From the NCBI GenBank assembly GCA_024232355.1, contig JAAEPW010000608.1:1-47274 (forward strand): 47,274 nt of DNA, given 5' to 3'. Each line of letters begins with the position of its first letter. The first letter of the stretch is position 1. The notes beneath the pieces were generated by a model that saw only the letters and a program-made list of their open reading frames with translations, did no database searches and was not told where the DNA came from. The translations under genes and the position numbers were made by a program. This DNA comes from Chloroflexota bacterium. Its GTDB lineage: Bacteria > Chloroflexota > Anaerolineae > B4-G1. Positions 35,574 through 42,213 of this stretch are shown one piece after another.

Positions 35574-35654
35574 TGTGGTGAAAGTACGTGACTTTTTGTG
35601 GTGAAAGTACGCATGTTTTTGTGGTGATTTGCAAAGGTAGTGCTATTGTGGTGA
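35574..35654. promoter_or_regulatory. Four TGTGGTGA repeats with 23-bp period upstream of the giant gene
   Basis: TGTGGTGAAAGTACG occurs twice exactly (35574-35588, 35597-35611), followed by TGTGGTGA at 35620-35627 and 35647-35654. Start-to-start spacings are 23, 23 and 27. On the coding strand they read TCACCACA, 107-187 bases before the start codon, so they are candidate activator or repressor sites. The rest of this 328-base gap (35468-35795) holds the tRNA terminator and no gene; no consensus -35/-10 pair is obvious. Confidence 0.5.
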
Positions 35655-35754
35655 GATCATTCGACAGAAAAAGATGATCACCAATGGATTCGGGGAGCGG
35701 GGAGGTGCTGTGGGTTCTGCACTGCGATTGATTTGTAAGATGGAAAACAAAAGA

Positions 35755-35778
35755 GGGAAGGCTTTGGTATGCCTTCCC
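35755..35778 (-). terminator. Terminator of tRNA-Glu
   Basis: GGGAAGGC (35755-35762) and GCCTTCCC (35771-35778) form an 8-bp stem with an 8-base loop, 18 bases beyond the tRNA 3' end. On the minus strand it is followed by TCTTTTGTTTTCC. Confidence 0.65.
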
Positions 35779-35795
35779 CCTGATAGAGCTTGGAG

Positions 35796-35870
35796 TACCC
35801 CCAAAGGGATTCGAACCCTTGTCGCGGGCTTGAAAGGCCCGTGTCCTAGACCAGGCTAGACGATGGGGGC
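35796..35870 (-). tRNA. tRNA-Glu (anticodon UUC)
   Basis: Read on the minus strand, the 75-base gene folds fully. The acceptor is GCCCCCA/TGGGGGT with a G-U end pair. The D arm is GTCTAGCCTGGTCTAGGAC, and the anticodon stem is CGGGC/GCCCG around CTTTCAA (anticodon TTC). The T arm is AAGGG TTCGAAT CCCTT, and the discriminator is A. CCA is not encoded. tRNA genes are common integration sites, but no duplicated 3' end was found in the window. Confidence 0.95.
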
Positions 35871-35920
35871 GTCTATGCGCCCATTTTACCACAAAGCTCG
35901 TTTGCGTCAAGCACCTGTCA

Positions 35921-35955
35921 AAAAGAATCCCCAAGAGTTTGAGGCTCTTGGGGAT
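35921..35955 (-). terminator. Rho-independent terminator of the globin-sensor gene
   Basis: ATCCCCAAGAG (35927-35937) and CTCTTGGGGAT (35945-35955) form a perfect 11-bp stem with a 7-base loop, 22 bases after the stop at 35978, followed on the minus strand by TCTTTTTGAC. Confidence 0.8.
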
Positions 35956-35977
35956 GGGATTCAAAACAGATTGGGCA

Positions 35978-36646
35978 CTATTGTTTCTCTCCGTTCCCTC
36001 CTCGTGCTTCCGCCAGATTCTCGTACAATGTGCGGCTAAATCCTGTGACTGTCAGGAATTGATTCAATAATGCACGCTTCATTTCAGCATCGCGAACCTC
36101 AAGGTAGGCACTGTAAATTAGTGTCAGGTCCAGGTTCAGCGCCTTGTCTAGCGTGTGCATCGTGGACGAAAGTGCATCGGGGTGTTCGCCTAACCTTTCT
36201 TCGGCGAATCTAAACAATTGCTTCCGCGTCAGTTGCTCCAGCAGGATCATGTCCTCGAATGTCAGATCAACCCCTGCCAACTTTTGTCCAAACACGGCAC
36301 GCTTCTTGACGTACTCGTTGTCGAATGTTCCGTCGAGTAGACCATTCAACCACTCGCGGAGCACGCTATGGAACCGCCGGACGAAACGTTTGTTAGTCAT
36401 CAACGACTGGGTGCCCTTGAATTTTACCAATTGTTCACCAAGGTCTTGGATCATGTCTGAAAAATCCGAGTCTATACAGCCACGCAATTCGGCAATTCGT
36501 GTCTGATCCGCCAAATCCCACCCGACGTACGTTTTGATCCTGTCAAACCAATCCATCGTCATGGGATGCACCCTCCGCCTGGCAATATCAATCGTTTCCC
36601 AAACTCTACCCTTTCTGGATGGCACTTGTTTTTCCTTCTCATTCAT
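35978..36646 (-). CDS. Stand-alone globin-fold sensor-type protein without proximal His
   Basis: The 222-residue helical protein matches the protoglobin/globin-coupled-sensor pattern: IKTYVGWDLADQTRIAELRGCI, then FVRRFHSVLREWLNGLLDGTFDNEYVKKRAVFG and a C-terminal helix pair. In heme-binding members the text after '(V/I)xxR' is 'xxIGxxHxxxGL' with a proximal His. Here VKKRAVFGQKLAGVDL places Leu123 at that position, so axial heme binding as in HemAT is unlikely. There is no attached kinase, GGDEF or MCP domain. It may be a heme-free signalling domain acting on a separate partner. The start at 36646 has no clear ribosome site; a perfect TATAAT lies at 36679-36684. Its own terminator follows. 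Confidence 0.65.
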   Translation of the reverse strand: MNEKEKQVPSRKGRVWETIDIARRRVHPMTMDWFDRIKTYVGWDLADQTRIAELRGCIDSDFSDMIQDLGEQLVKFKGTQSLMTNKRFVRRFHSVLREWLNGLLDGTFDNEYVKKRAVFGQKLAGVDLTFEDMILLEQLTRKQLFRFAEERLGEHPDALSSTMHTLDKALNLDLTLIYSAYLEVRDAEMKRALLNQFLTVTGFSRTLYENLAEARGGNGEKQ

Positions 36647-36678
36647 CGTGATTAACCCAGCCGGTGACAGATGCTACT

Positions 36679-36684
36679 ATTATA
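36679..36684 (-). promoter_or_regulatory. -10 box TATAAT of the globin-sensor gene
   Basis: Perfect TATAAT on the minus strand, 32 bases before the ATG at 36646. The hexamer 17 bases upstream (ACTGTC) is a poor -35. Confidence 0.45.
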
Positions 36685-36831
36685 CAATAATCCTGATTCC
36701 AGACAGTTACGGAGGTCGCCGCGTTGCTCTGGTCCTGGCTACTTTTATCCCTCAAAATCACCCAGGTCAAGGTGAACTCGACATTTGCTACCGGACACTT
36801 TTCACATACGAGCGGGACATGTTAATTTTTT

Positions 36832-36900
36832 GCCACGAATTGCACGAATTTTCACAAATTTCCCCCCCCCACATTCGTGGTAATTCGTGCAATTCGTGGC
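36832..36900. repeat. 19-bp perfect inverted repeat with a C9 run in the loop
   Basis: GCCACGAATTGCACGAATT (36832-36850) is the exact reverse complement of 36882-36900. The 31-base loop contains nine consecutive C (36862-36870). The CACGAATT wording matches palindromic intergenic repeats seen in many bacterial genomes. The surrounding 36647-36990 shows no gene. Confidence 0.7.
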
Positions 36901-36989
36901 TAAAGAAAAAAGTGTCTGGTAGTGAAACTCGACAAAGACTTTTAACACACAGCAAGTAATGCCGTACCCGAGAGATCATCTTGGGATTT

Positions 36990-37011
36990 AGGCGTTGTTC
37001 AGAAACAACGT
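36990..37011. repeat. 22-bp hairpin repeat, second copy at 12564-12585
   Basis: AGGCGTTGTTCAGAAACAACGT here and AGGCGTTGTTCAGAAGCAACGT at 12564-12585 differ at one base. Each can fold (CGTTGTT/AACAACG). It could be the end of a degenerate insertion sequence, since a transposase remnant lies to the right, or a small dispersed repeat. Confidence 0.5.
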
Positions 37012-37344
37012 TGTATTTTTCATGCAATTTCACTCGGAAAATACGTTCCAAAATACAAGTTATTTTCGAGTAACCCTTTAGGATGCACATAGCATACCAC
37101 ACAAAGTTGAATCTGCGGGTTGCAAAGGGGTTACGATTTGGTTAACACAATTGAAAAGGCTTGACCACGTCCAATCAATGAGGATGAGTTGCTTGAAGAG
37201 TTCGACTATGATGGTATATACACTGACAAGAGCCAACTGTTTTTTTGCTGCTAGTTATCCAAAATCAGCAAATTAGCTGGCCCTACTGGGGAAGGAAACA
37301 GACAAAATAAAAAGTAGTGCTCGCAACCTTTCAATCATTCATCC
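37012..37344. other. Intergenic DNA with possible decayed IS fragments
   Basis: No intact gene. On the plus strand, short open stretches read like protein debris, for example DELLEEFDYDGIYTDKSQLFF around 37180-37245. A second frame with one internal stop runs from about 37317 to 37470 (ILKDELLID, then YTDDGRETLDWLEAIGY). These may be remnants of transposases but are too short to assign. Confidence 0.3.
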
Positions 37345-37800
37345 TCAAAGATGAACTTTTGATTGACTAGCAAAATCGGTCCTTACCAATATGCTGGTGT
37401 CAAGTCTACACTGATGACGGACGTGAAACACTAGATTGGTTGGAAGCCATCGGCTACTCGCCTGACATTTGATCTCGTCATCAACTCGGGATTGTTCACA
37501 ATCTGTCGCTCGCGGCTGCAAGCTCCGCCTTGCCTCCTTACCGGAGGTCTGACCTAATTTGTCAACCAGTTTTTTTGCCTTTTGCCAGTCAAAATGAACC
37601 ATGCCAAACGTCCTCTTGCATTTCAAGCATCTCATTCGCAAACTCGTGACTACCTGATATTCCAAATCTCGAATTGCTTTCCTCTCTCATTTTGTCCCAT
37701 GTGGCTTGAAATGCTTTCCCTCACCCCTCTTATTCGGACACCCTTCTGGTTTGTCATATACTTCCGGCTCTACCTTGGGCAATCGGACTCTTATCCTCAT
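37345..37800 (-). pseudogene. Degenerate transposase, N-terminal part with in-frame stop
   Basis: An ATG at 37800 with AGGAGG seven bases upstream starts MRIRVRLPKVEPEVYDKPEGCP, then HFKPHGTK, a TGA stop at 37687-37689, and in the same frame ERKAIRDLEYQVVTSLRMRCLKCKRTFG. The spaced cysteines (CP...; CLKC) and 'HFKPHG...RDLEY...RCLKCKRTF' resemble the zinc-finger N terminus of ISL3-like transposases of Chloroflexi, from memory. Beyond this the frame no longer looks like a transposase and ends at 37345. The gene is dead: one nonsense codon and loss of the catalytic part. Confidence 0.55.
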
Positions 37801-37894
37801 CTTTTTCCTCCTGCCCTAGTTTATCATATTTCTCCTACTTTTTGAACAGTCACGTGCTATCTGATCGCCCTTTTTTTGACTCGGATAAGCGCCC

Positions 37895-37922
37895 TTGACG
37901 CAACCGCGCTTTCGGATACAAT
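37895..37922 (+). promoter_or_regulatory. Promoter giving a leaderless Crp/Fnr-type mRNA
   Basis: TTGACG (37895-37900), 16-base spacer, TACAAT (37917-37922); each box matches 5 of 6. The ATG at 37931 begins 8 bases after the -10 box, where transcription is expected to start, and there is no ribosome site. Confidence 0.7.
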
Positions 37923-37930
37923 GACTGCTG

Positions 37931-38596
37931 ATGGAAACCAAAGTTCTGGCTCTACGTCGCGTTTCACTCTTTGCCGATCTTTCCGATGATGTACTGGCCC
38001 GCATAGCTCGCGTGGCCTACTCGTGCACCTACGCGTTGGGTGAGACGGTCATCTTTGAGGGTGATCCCTGCCAGGCGGTCTATTTTGTCGTGGCAGGACA
38101 GGTGCGTGTCTATCGCCTCTCGCCGGGTGGCCGCGAGCAAGTGTTAACGCTGCTCGGGCCAGGCCAGACCTTTAATGCGGTGCCGCCTTTCCGGCCCAAC
38201 GGCGTCAACCTTGCCACCGTCGAAGCGCTCACTCCGCTTACCCTCTGTGCAATTGCTAGCGAGGATTTTCGCCGTCTGGTGGGCGAGTGCGCAGAGCTTG
38301 GTTTGACCATCCTGCAAGATTTTGCCGCACGGTTGGATCATCTAACCAATCTGGTGGAGGATCTCTCGTTACGGACGGTGCGTGGGCGGCTGGCGCGCTT
38401 TTTGTTGGAAAACGTCGATACAGACGCAGAGCCCCGGCGTTGGACGCAGGAAGAGATCGCGTCTCACCTGGGTACGGTACGGGATATGGTGGGGCGCATG
38501 CTGCGGACCTTTGCCGACGCGGGCCTGGTGCGGATGGACCGGCAGCGTATCGTGCTGCTCGACCGCGATGGGTTGAGAGACGAGATACAGCGCTGA
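37931..38596 (+). CDS. Crp/Fnr-family transcriptional regulator
   Basis: The 221-residue protein has a cyclic-nucleotide-binding-fold sensor (about 10-125: LFADLSDDVLARIARVAYSCTYALGETVIFEGDPCQAVYFVVAGQVRVYRLSPGGREQVL), a long dimer helix, and a C-terminal winged helix (RRWTQEEIASHLGTVRDMVGRMLRTFADAGLVRMDRQRIVLLDRDGL). It lacks the N-terminal cysteine set of FNR, so an oxygen-sensing 4Fe-4S cluster is unlikely. The effector may be a small molecule, heme-bound gas or redox signal. It converges on the six-gene respiratory operon with 15 bases between the stops and is the obvious local candidate to regulate it. The mRNA appears leaderless. Confidence 0.88.
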   Translation: METKVLALRRVSLFADLSDDVLARIARVAYSCTYALGETVIFEGDPCQAVYFVVAGQVRVYRLSPGGREQVLTLLGPGQTFNAVPPFRPNGVNLATVEALTPLTLCAIASEDFRRLVGECAELGLTILQDFAARLDHLTNLVEDLSLRTVRGRLARFLLENVDTDAEPRRWTQEEIASHLGTVRDMVGRMLRTFADAGLVRMDRQRIVLLDRDGLRDEIQR

Positions 38597-38611
38597 TGCG
38601 CGTACTTGTGA

Positions 38612-39838
38612 TTAACTCAGTTGCCGCGCCACCAACTCGGCCACGTCCATCACCCGCATGCGCACCTTGGCACGCCGGGCGGTCCCAGCCAGCGTGCGTG
38701 TGCATTGTTGGCAGGCGGATAGCAGGTATTTGGCCTTGGTCTCGGCGGCCTGCGCGACGCGGCTCGCAGCCACCGCCGCCGATAGGTCTTTGTCCGCCAT
38801 CTCGACGTCTCCGCCGCCGCCGCAGCAGAGCGAGTACTCGTCGTGATCTTTCATCTCTACAAAGGTCGCGCCGGGTATGGCCCGGATGACGTTGCGCGGT
38901 GCGTCATAGATTCCGCTGGTGCGGCCCAGGTCGCAGGGGTCGTGGTAGGTGATGGTCTCTTCCAGTGGGTTTAGGTCCAGTTTTCCGGCAACGATGGCCT
39001 TTTCCAGCAATTCCGTCGAATGGAGCACCTCAAAGCCCAGCGGCTCGCCCAGGATGTGGGGATACTCGTCCTTCCAAGTGTGGTAACAGGATGGGCAGCT
39101 TGCTACCAACTGTTTCGCGCCGGTCTCGCGCACTGCTTCCACGTTGTGCCGCACGGCCTCGTGCGCGGCGTCTCCCATCCCGGCGATGACGAGCGGAAAG
39201 CCACAGCACCATTCCTCGCCGCCCAGCGTCAAATAGTCCGCGCCGACGTGTTCCAAAATCTGCACCATACTCTGAGGAATCTTGTACGATTGGGGATAGA
39301 AAGAAGAGACGCAGCCGACAAAGTAGACCATTTCGGCTTGTTCTTTCTTCCCCACACCCTCGGGTACCTCGGCCAAGTTCTGGCTCCAGATCAACCGCTC
39401 CTCGTTCGGGTCGCCAGAGATGTTGTTGTGGGCTGCCAGCGTCTCACGCAGATGGTCCAGCGGCTCTGGGTAGACGCCTTGGTCCACCAACGTCTCGCGC
39501 ATAGATATCCACAGCGAGCGCGTCTGGATGTTGACCGGGCAGACGACTTGACAGCGTCCGCAGAGGGTGCAGTCGTAGGTGCCCGTGGAGAACTCGTCAA
39601 GCAACCCTTTGGCAAGGGGCCGGTAGCCGAACAGTCGGCCCAGCGGCCCCAGGAATTGCGCGCGCAGGCCAGAGCGGACGCGCTCGATCTTGCGCAACGG
39701 GGTGATCTCGTCCAGTTTTGATTTCTCTGTAAAGGTAGGGCACCACTTGACGCACTCGCCGCAGCGGGTACAGGCGTCCAGTTCTACCAACTGACGGAAA
39801 GCGAACCGGCTCGTTGAGATTGTTTTTGATTTGGACAT
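38612..39838 (-). CDS. HdrD/DsrK/GlpC-like iron-sulfur protein
   Basis: The 408-residue protein has two [4Fe-4S] motifs, Cys23/26/29/33 (CTRCGECVKWCP) and Cys90/93/96/100 (CTLCGRCQVVCP). Two CCG domains follow: YFVGC...EEWCCGFPLV and HDPCDLGR...YSLCCGGGGDVEMAD. In HdrD and DsrK the CCG domains hold the special cluster that handles thiol/disulfide or menaquinol-linked electrons. It starts directly after the cytochrome fusion's stop (TAGATG), with GAGGTGG upstream. Its partner is therefore almost certainly the NarI-like domain of that fusion, as DsrK pairs with DsrM. It is the last gene of the operon, on the cytoplasmic side (no signal peptide). Confidence 0.88.
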   Translation of the reverse strand: MSKSKTISTSRFAFRQLVELDACTRCGECVKWCPTFTEKSKLDEITPLRKIERVRSGLRAQFLGPLGRLFGYRPLAKGLLDEFSTGTYDCTLCGRCQVVCPVNIQTRSLWISMRETLVDQGVYPEPLDHLRETLAAHNNISGDPNEERLIWSQNLAEVPEGVGKKEQAEMVYFVGCVSSFYPQSYKIPQSMVQILEHVGADYLTLGGEEWCCGFPLVIAGMGDAAHEAVRHNVEAVRETGAKQLVASCPSCYHTWKDEYPHILGEPLGFEVLHSTELLEKAIVAGKLDLNPLEETITYHDPCDLGRTSGIYDAPRNVIRAIPGATFVEMKDHDEYSLCCGGGGDVEMADKDLSAAVAASRVAQAAETKAKYLLSACQQCTRTLAGTARRAKVRMRVMDVAELVARQLS

Positions 39839-41566
39839 CTAAGCCACCTCTGTTTCCAGGGCTGTGTTAAAAGCGGCCACAATCGGGCCGATCAATATGT
39901 GGATGAATTTGCTAAAAGGCAAGTAGGCGAAAAATGTCGTCACCAGGATGGCGTGAACGTACCACAGCCCACCATAGATCGAGGCCCAATCGAGCGGAAT
40001 CGGACGCAGCACCGAGGAGATGAGGAAACCGGCAAAAGAGAACGCGGCCAATTCGGGCCGAAGGGCAGTTGCCAGAATGCGCACCCCTTCGACGACGAAA
40101 CCCATCACAAAGATCGCACCCAGCAAAGCGATGGCGACGGTGTCTTGCCCTCCAGTGATGAGTCGGGGGTCTTTGGTCACGTAACGCCGGATGATGGCCA
40201 GTATCGCGCCCACGATAACGGCCATCCCCAGGCTATCGTAGAATATGGCGACGGCGGGCGAATTTTTGTTGACCAAGGTCATTGTCAGTGGTAGAGTGGG
40301 GGCCAGCCAGGTGAGCAGCCAAGTGCTGGCGCCAAACAGCATACGGAACGCCATCCCCAGGAACATGAGGGCGTGAGACAGCCACTGGATTTTTCTTCTG
40401 CGGAACAGTTGCTGGTGCAACACGCCGTCCATAACAAAAGACCACAAGAGGACAAAGAGGCGTGGCGTTGTGATGATGTCCAGGAAAGCGAGCAAGAGAT
40501 GCCACAAACGCGCGCGTAAGGACAATCCTTGTTGCCCGACCACTGAACCTTGCAGCCAGATGGAAACGACCATCAACATCCCCAGCCCAAAGATGCCCAG
40601 CCCCACCCACGACAGACCATCTCGGACGATGGGGGATGCGTCGTGGCACGTCAGGCAGAGGACGCTGCGCGGCGGCAACTCGGTTGCTGGGACGGCAAAT
40701 ACGTTGTCCGTGGAGTGACACCGCTTACAGTCCACATTTCTGATGACCAACGCCAGTTGCGGCTCGTCGGGCGGCACACCCTCTGCCGTCTCTGGAAGGA
40801 CGACGTGAATGCGACCGGTGCTCGGATTGTGCTCGACGGTGGCCGTCTGGAGGTGGCAGGCGGCGCAATCGACGCTTAGATGCGCTTCCCCTTCGGCGAC
40901 GTGACCGGCGAGGTTGTAGCTCATGCCAGGTTTGTTCGACGTCCAGTGGCCGGTCTGTTCGTTGTGGCATGCGATACAGTCGGTGTCCCGCGTCGGCATC
41001 CGTTCCAGATCGTGGGGATAGTTCCCCGACGCCTGGTGGCAATCTATACAGTCCACCCAAGTTATTTGGTTGTTGTGAGCTGTCTCGGCCACACCACTCT
41101 CAGGGTGGCAGACGCCACAAGCGACGGGAGGCACATCCTCATAATAAGAGATCGCCTCCGAGTGACAACTGACACAAGTGTTGGCGTCATAGCTGGTGTG
41201 GTCATAGTCCGAGTCGTCCAGATTAGTGATCTCAATCTCTGGGCCGTCCCATCGAACGTGGCAGCCCAGGCAGTCGTCCCAGCCGGTGACGGGGTGAGAT
41301 ATCTGGGGAGCGGCCAACATGCCGGGGGTCGCGTGGCAGACACGGCAATCTTGGTTCTCGTGTTGGGCGTGGTCGGCGGCCAGTAGGGGGGCGTCGTCGG
41401 AGCCGGTGCGGTGACAGTTGACGCAATCCTCGAATGAGATGTCCTCTTCGTCCTCGGCGTGGGGGATTGGCGGTTGGGCCACGGTGATGGGAGGATCGCT
41501 CCAATTCCAAGATAAAGTCCCCCAGGAGAAAACCAAACACAAGAGTAAAAGCGCAATGCGTTTCAT
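39839..41566 (-). CDS. Decaheme c-type cytochrome fused to NarI/DsrM-type cytochrome b
   Basis: The 575-residue protein begins with a signal/anchor (MKRIALLLLCLVFSWGTLSW). Ten CxxCH heme c motifs lie between residue 48 and about 310: CVNCH, CRVCH, CLGCH, CVSCH, CGVCH, CIDCH, CIACH, CAACH, CKRCH and CLTCH. From about 320 on there is a helical membrane region of about six segments like NarI/DsrM (LSHALMFLGMAFRMLFG, WYVHAILVTTFFAYLPFSKFIHIL), whose histidines can bind hemes b. So a periplasmic ten-heme wire and a quinone-reactive cytochrome b are one chain. The ATG at 41566 overlaps the torD-like stop (ATGA) and has GGAGGAAC upstream; the longer reading frame to 41737 lies within the torD-like gene. 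In Dsr complexes these parts are separate (DsrJ triheme, DsrM). Confidence 0.88.
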   Translation of the reverse strand: MKRIALLLLCLVFSWGTLSWNWSDPPITVAQPPIPHAEDEEDISFEDCVNCHRTGSDDAPLLAADHAQHENQDCRVCHATPGMLAAPQISHPVTGWDDCLGCHVRWDGPEIEITNLDDSDYDHTSYDANTCVSCHSEAISYYEDVPPVACGVCHPESGVAETAHNNQITWVDCIDCHQASGNYPHDLERMPTRDTDCIACHNEQTGHWTSNKPGMSYNLAGHVAEGEAHLSVDCAACHLQTATVEHNPSTGRIHVVLPETAEGVPPDEPQLALVIRNVDCKRCHSTDNVFAVPATELPPRSVLCLTCHDASPIVRDGLSWVGLGIFGLGMLMVVSIWLQGSVVGQQGLSLRARLWHLLLAFLDIITTPRLFVLLWSFVMDGVLHQQLFRRRKIQWLSHALMFLGMAFRMLFGASTWLLTWLAPTLPLTMTLVNKNSPAVAIFYDSLGMAVIVGAILAIIRRYVTKDPRLITGGQDTVAIALLGAIFVMGFVVEGVRILATALRPELAAFSFAGFLISSVLRPIPLDWASIYGGLWYVHAILVTTFFAYLPFSKFIHILIGPIVAAFNTALETEVA

Positions 41567-42213
41567 ACGGATGTTCCTCCAACGAATTGCTGCATGTCCA
41601 GGCTGACGAATGTATCGGTCAGCTCTGCCAGGGCTGTGTAAAAAGGATGTCGGCTTGATTCTTGCACCTGTTGGCAAAAGTGCGGCAGCCAGGTGCCCAA
41701 ATGGTCTCGCAGAAAGGCATGTTCCTGCTCCGCCCATGTTTTTGCCTCTGATTTGTTCGACTCGGCCTCTTGCATAGCCAGATACGCCATAAATCCGAGT
41801 TCCGTCGCCACGTGATCGGGTAAATCGTGACGGTCCGAAGATATCCCCAGCCCGGCCTGGGCGTATCGCTGTGCAACGGTTTGCATCGTTGTCCCCATCA
41901 GGCCGCGCGGGTCACGGTAGACCGATTCATAGGGTGCGACCTGGGGCCGTCCCGGGCCGACAAACAGACGATTGTACTCGATTTCCAACGTTTGTCCCGC
42001 TTGTTGTTCGTCTTGCGAGATTTCCAGGGCGTCAAGCAATCTGTCAGCGATTTTGCCCAACGCTTGCTCATTTAGGGCAATGGCGGCTTGGTGCAGCGTC
42101 TGGGCCAGGGAATCGGCCTCATTTTCGCCAGCGCTCGTTATCTCTGGTTTGCAAAAACATTGCGCCAGTATGGCATACAGTTGGCTGCGGATGTGAGATT
42201 GTTTGTTCATCAA
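41563..42213 (-). CDS. TorD/DmsD-family molybdoenzyme chaperone
   Basis: The 216-residue helical protein has the TorD-family core text YNRLFVGPGRPQVAPYESVYRDPRGLMG followed by the C-terminal half with DHVATELGFMAYLAMQEAE and AFLRDHLGTWLPHFCQQV. TorD-type chaperones bind the Tat signal of molybdenum catalytic subunits and hold them until cofactor loading. It overlaps both neighbours by ATGA (with the NrfD gene upstream and the cytochrome fusion downstream), so its synthesis is coupled to theirs. Its client is surely the catalytic subunit at 44403-46733. Confidence 0.9.
   Translation of the reverse strand: MMNKQSHIRSQLYAILAQCFCKPEITSAGENEADSLAQTLHQAAIALNEQALGKIADRLLDALEISQDEQQAGQTLEIEYNRLFVGPGRPQVAPYESVYRDPRGLMGTTMQTVAQRYAQAGLGISSDRHDLPDHVATELGFMAYLAMQEAESNKSEAKTWAEQEHAFLRDHLGTWLPHFCQQVQESSRHPFYTALAELTDTFVSLDMQQFVGGTSV

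Noticed and set aside
35574..35654. Possible CRISPR array
   Set aside because: Only two full 15-base copies and two partial ones, steps of 23-27 bp, no cas genes; fits operator repeats better.
35796..35870. tRNA-Glu as attachment site of an integrated island
   Set aside because: No duplicated tRNA 3' end and no integrase gene were found in the window.
41567..41737. N-terminal extension of the cytochrome fusion
   Set aside because: It lies within the torD-like gene in another frame; the ATG at 41566 has a ribosome site and starts a proper signal sequence.
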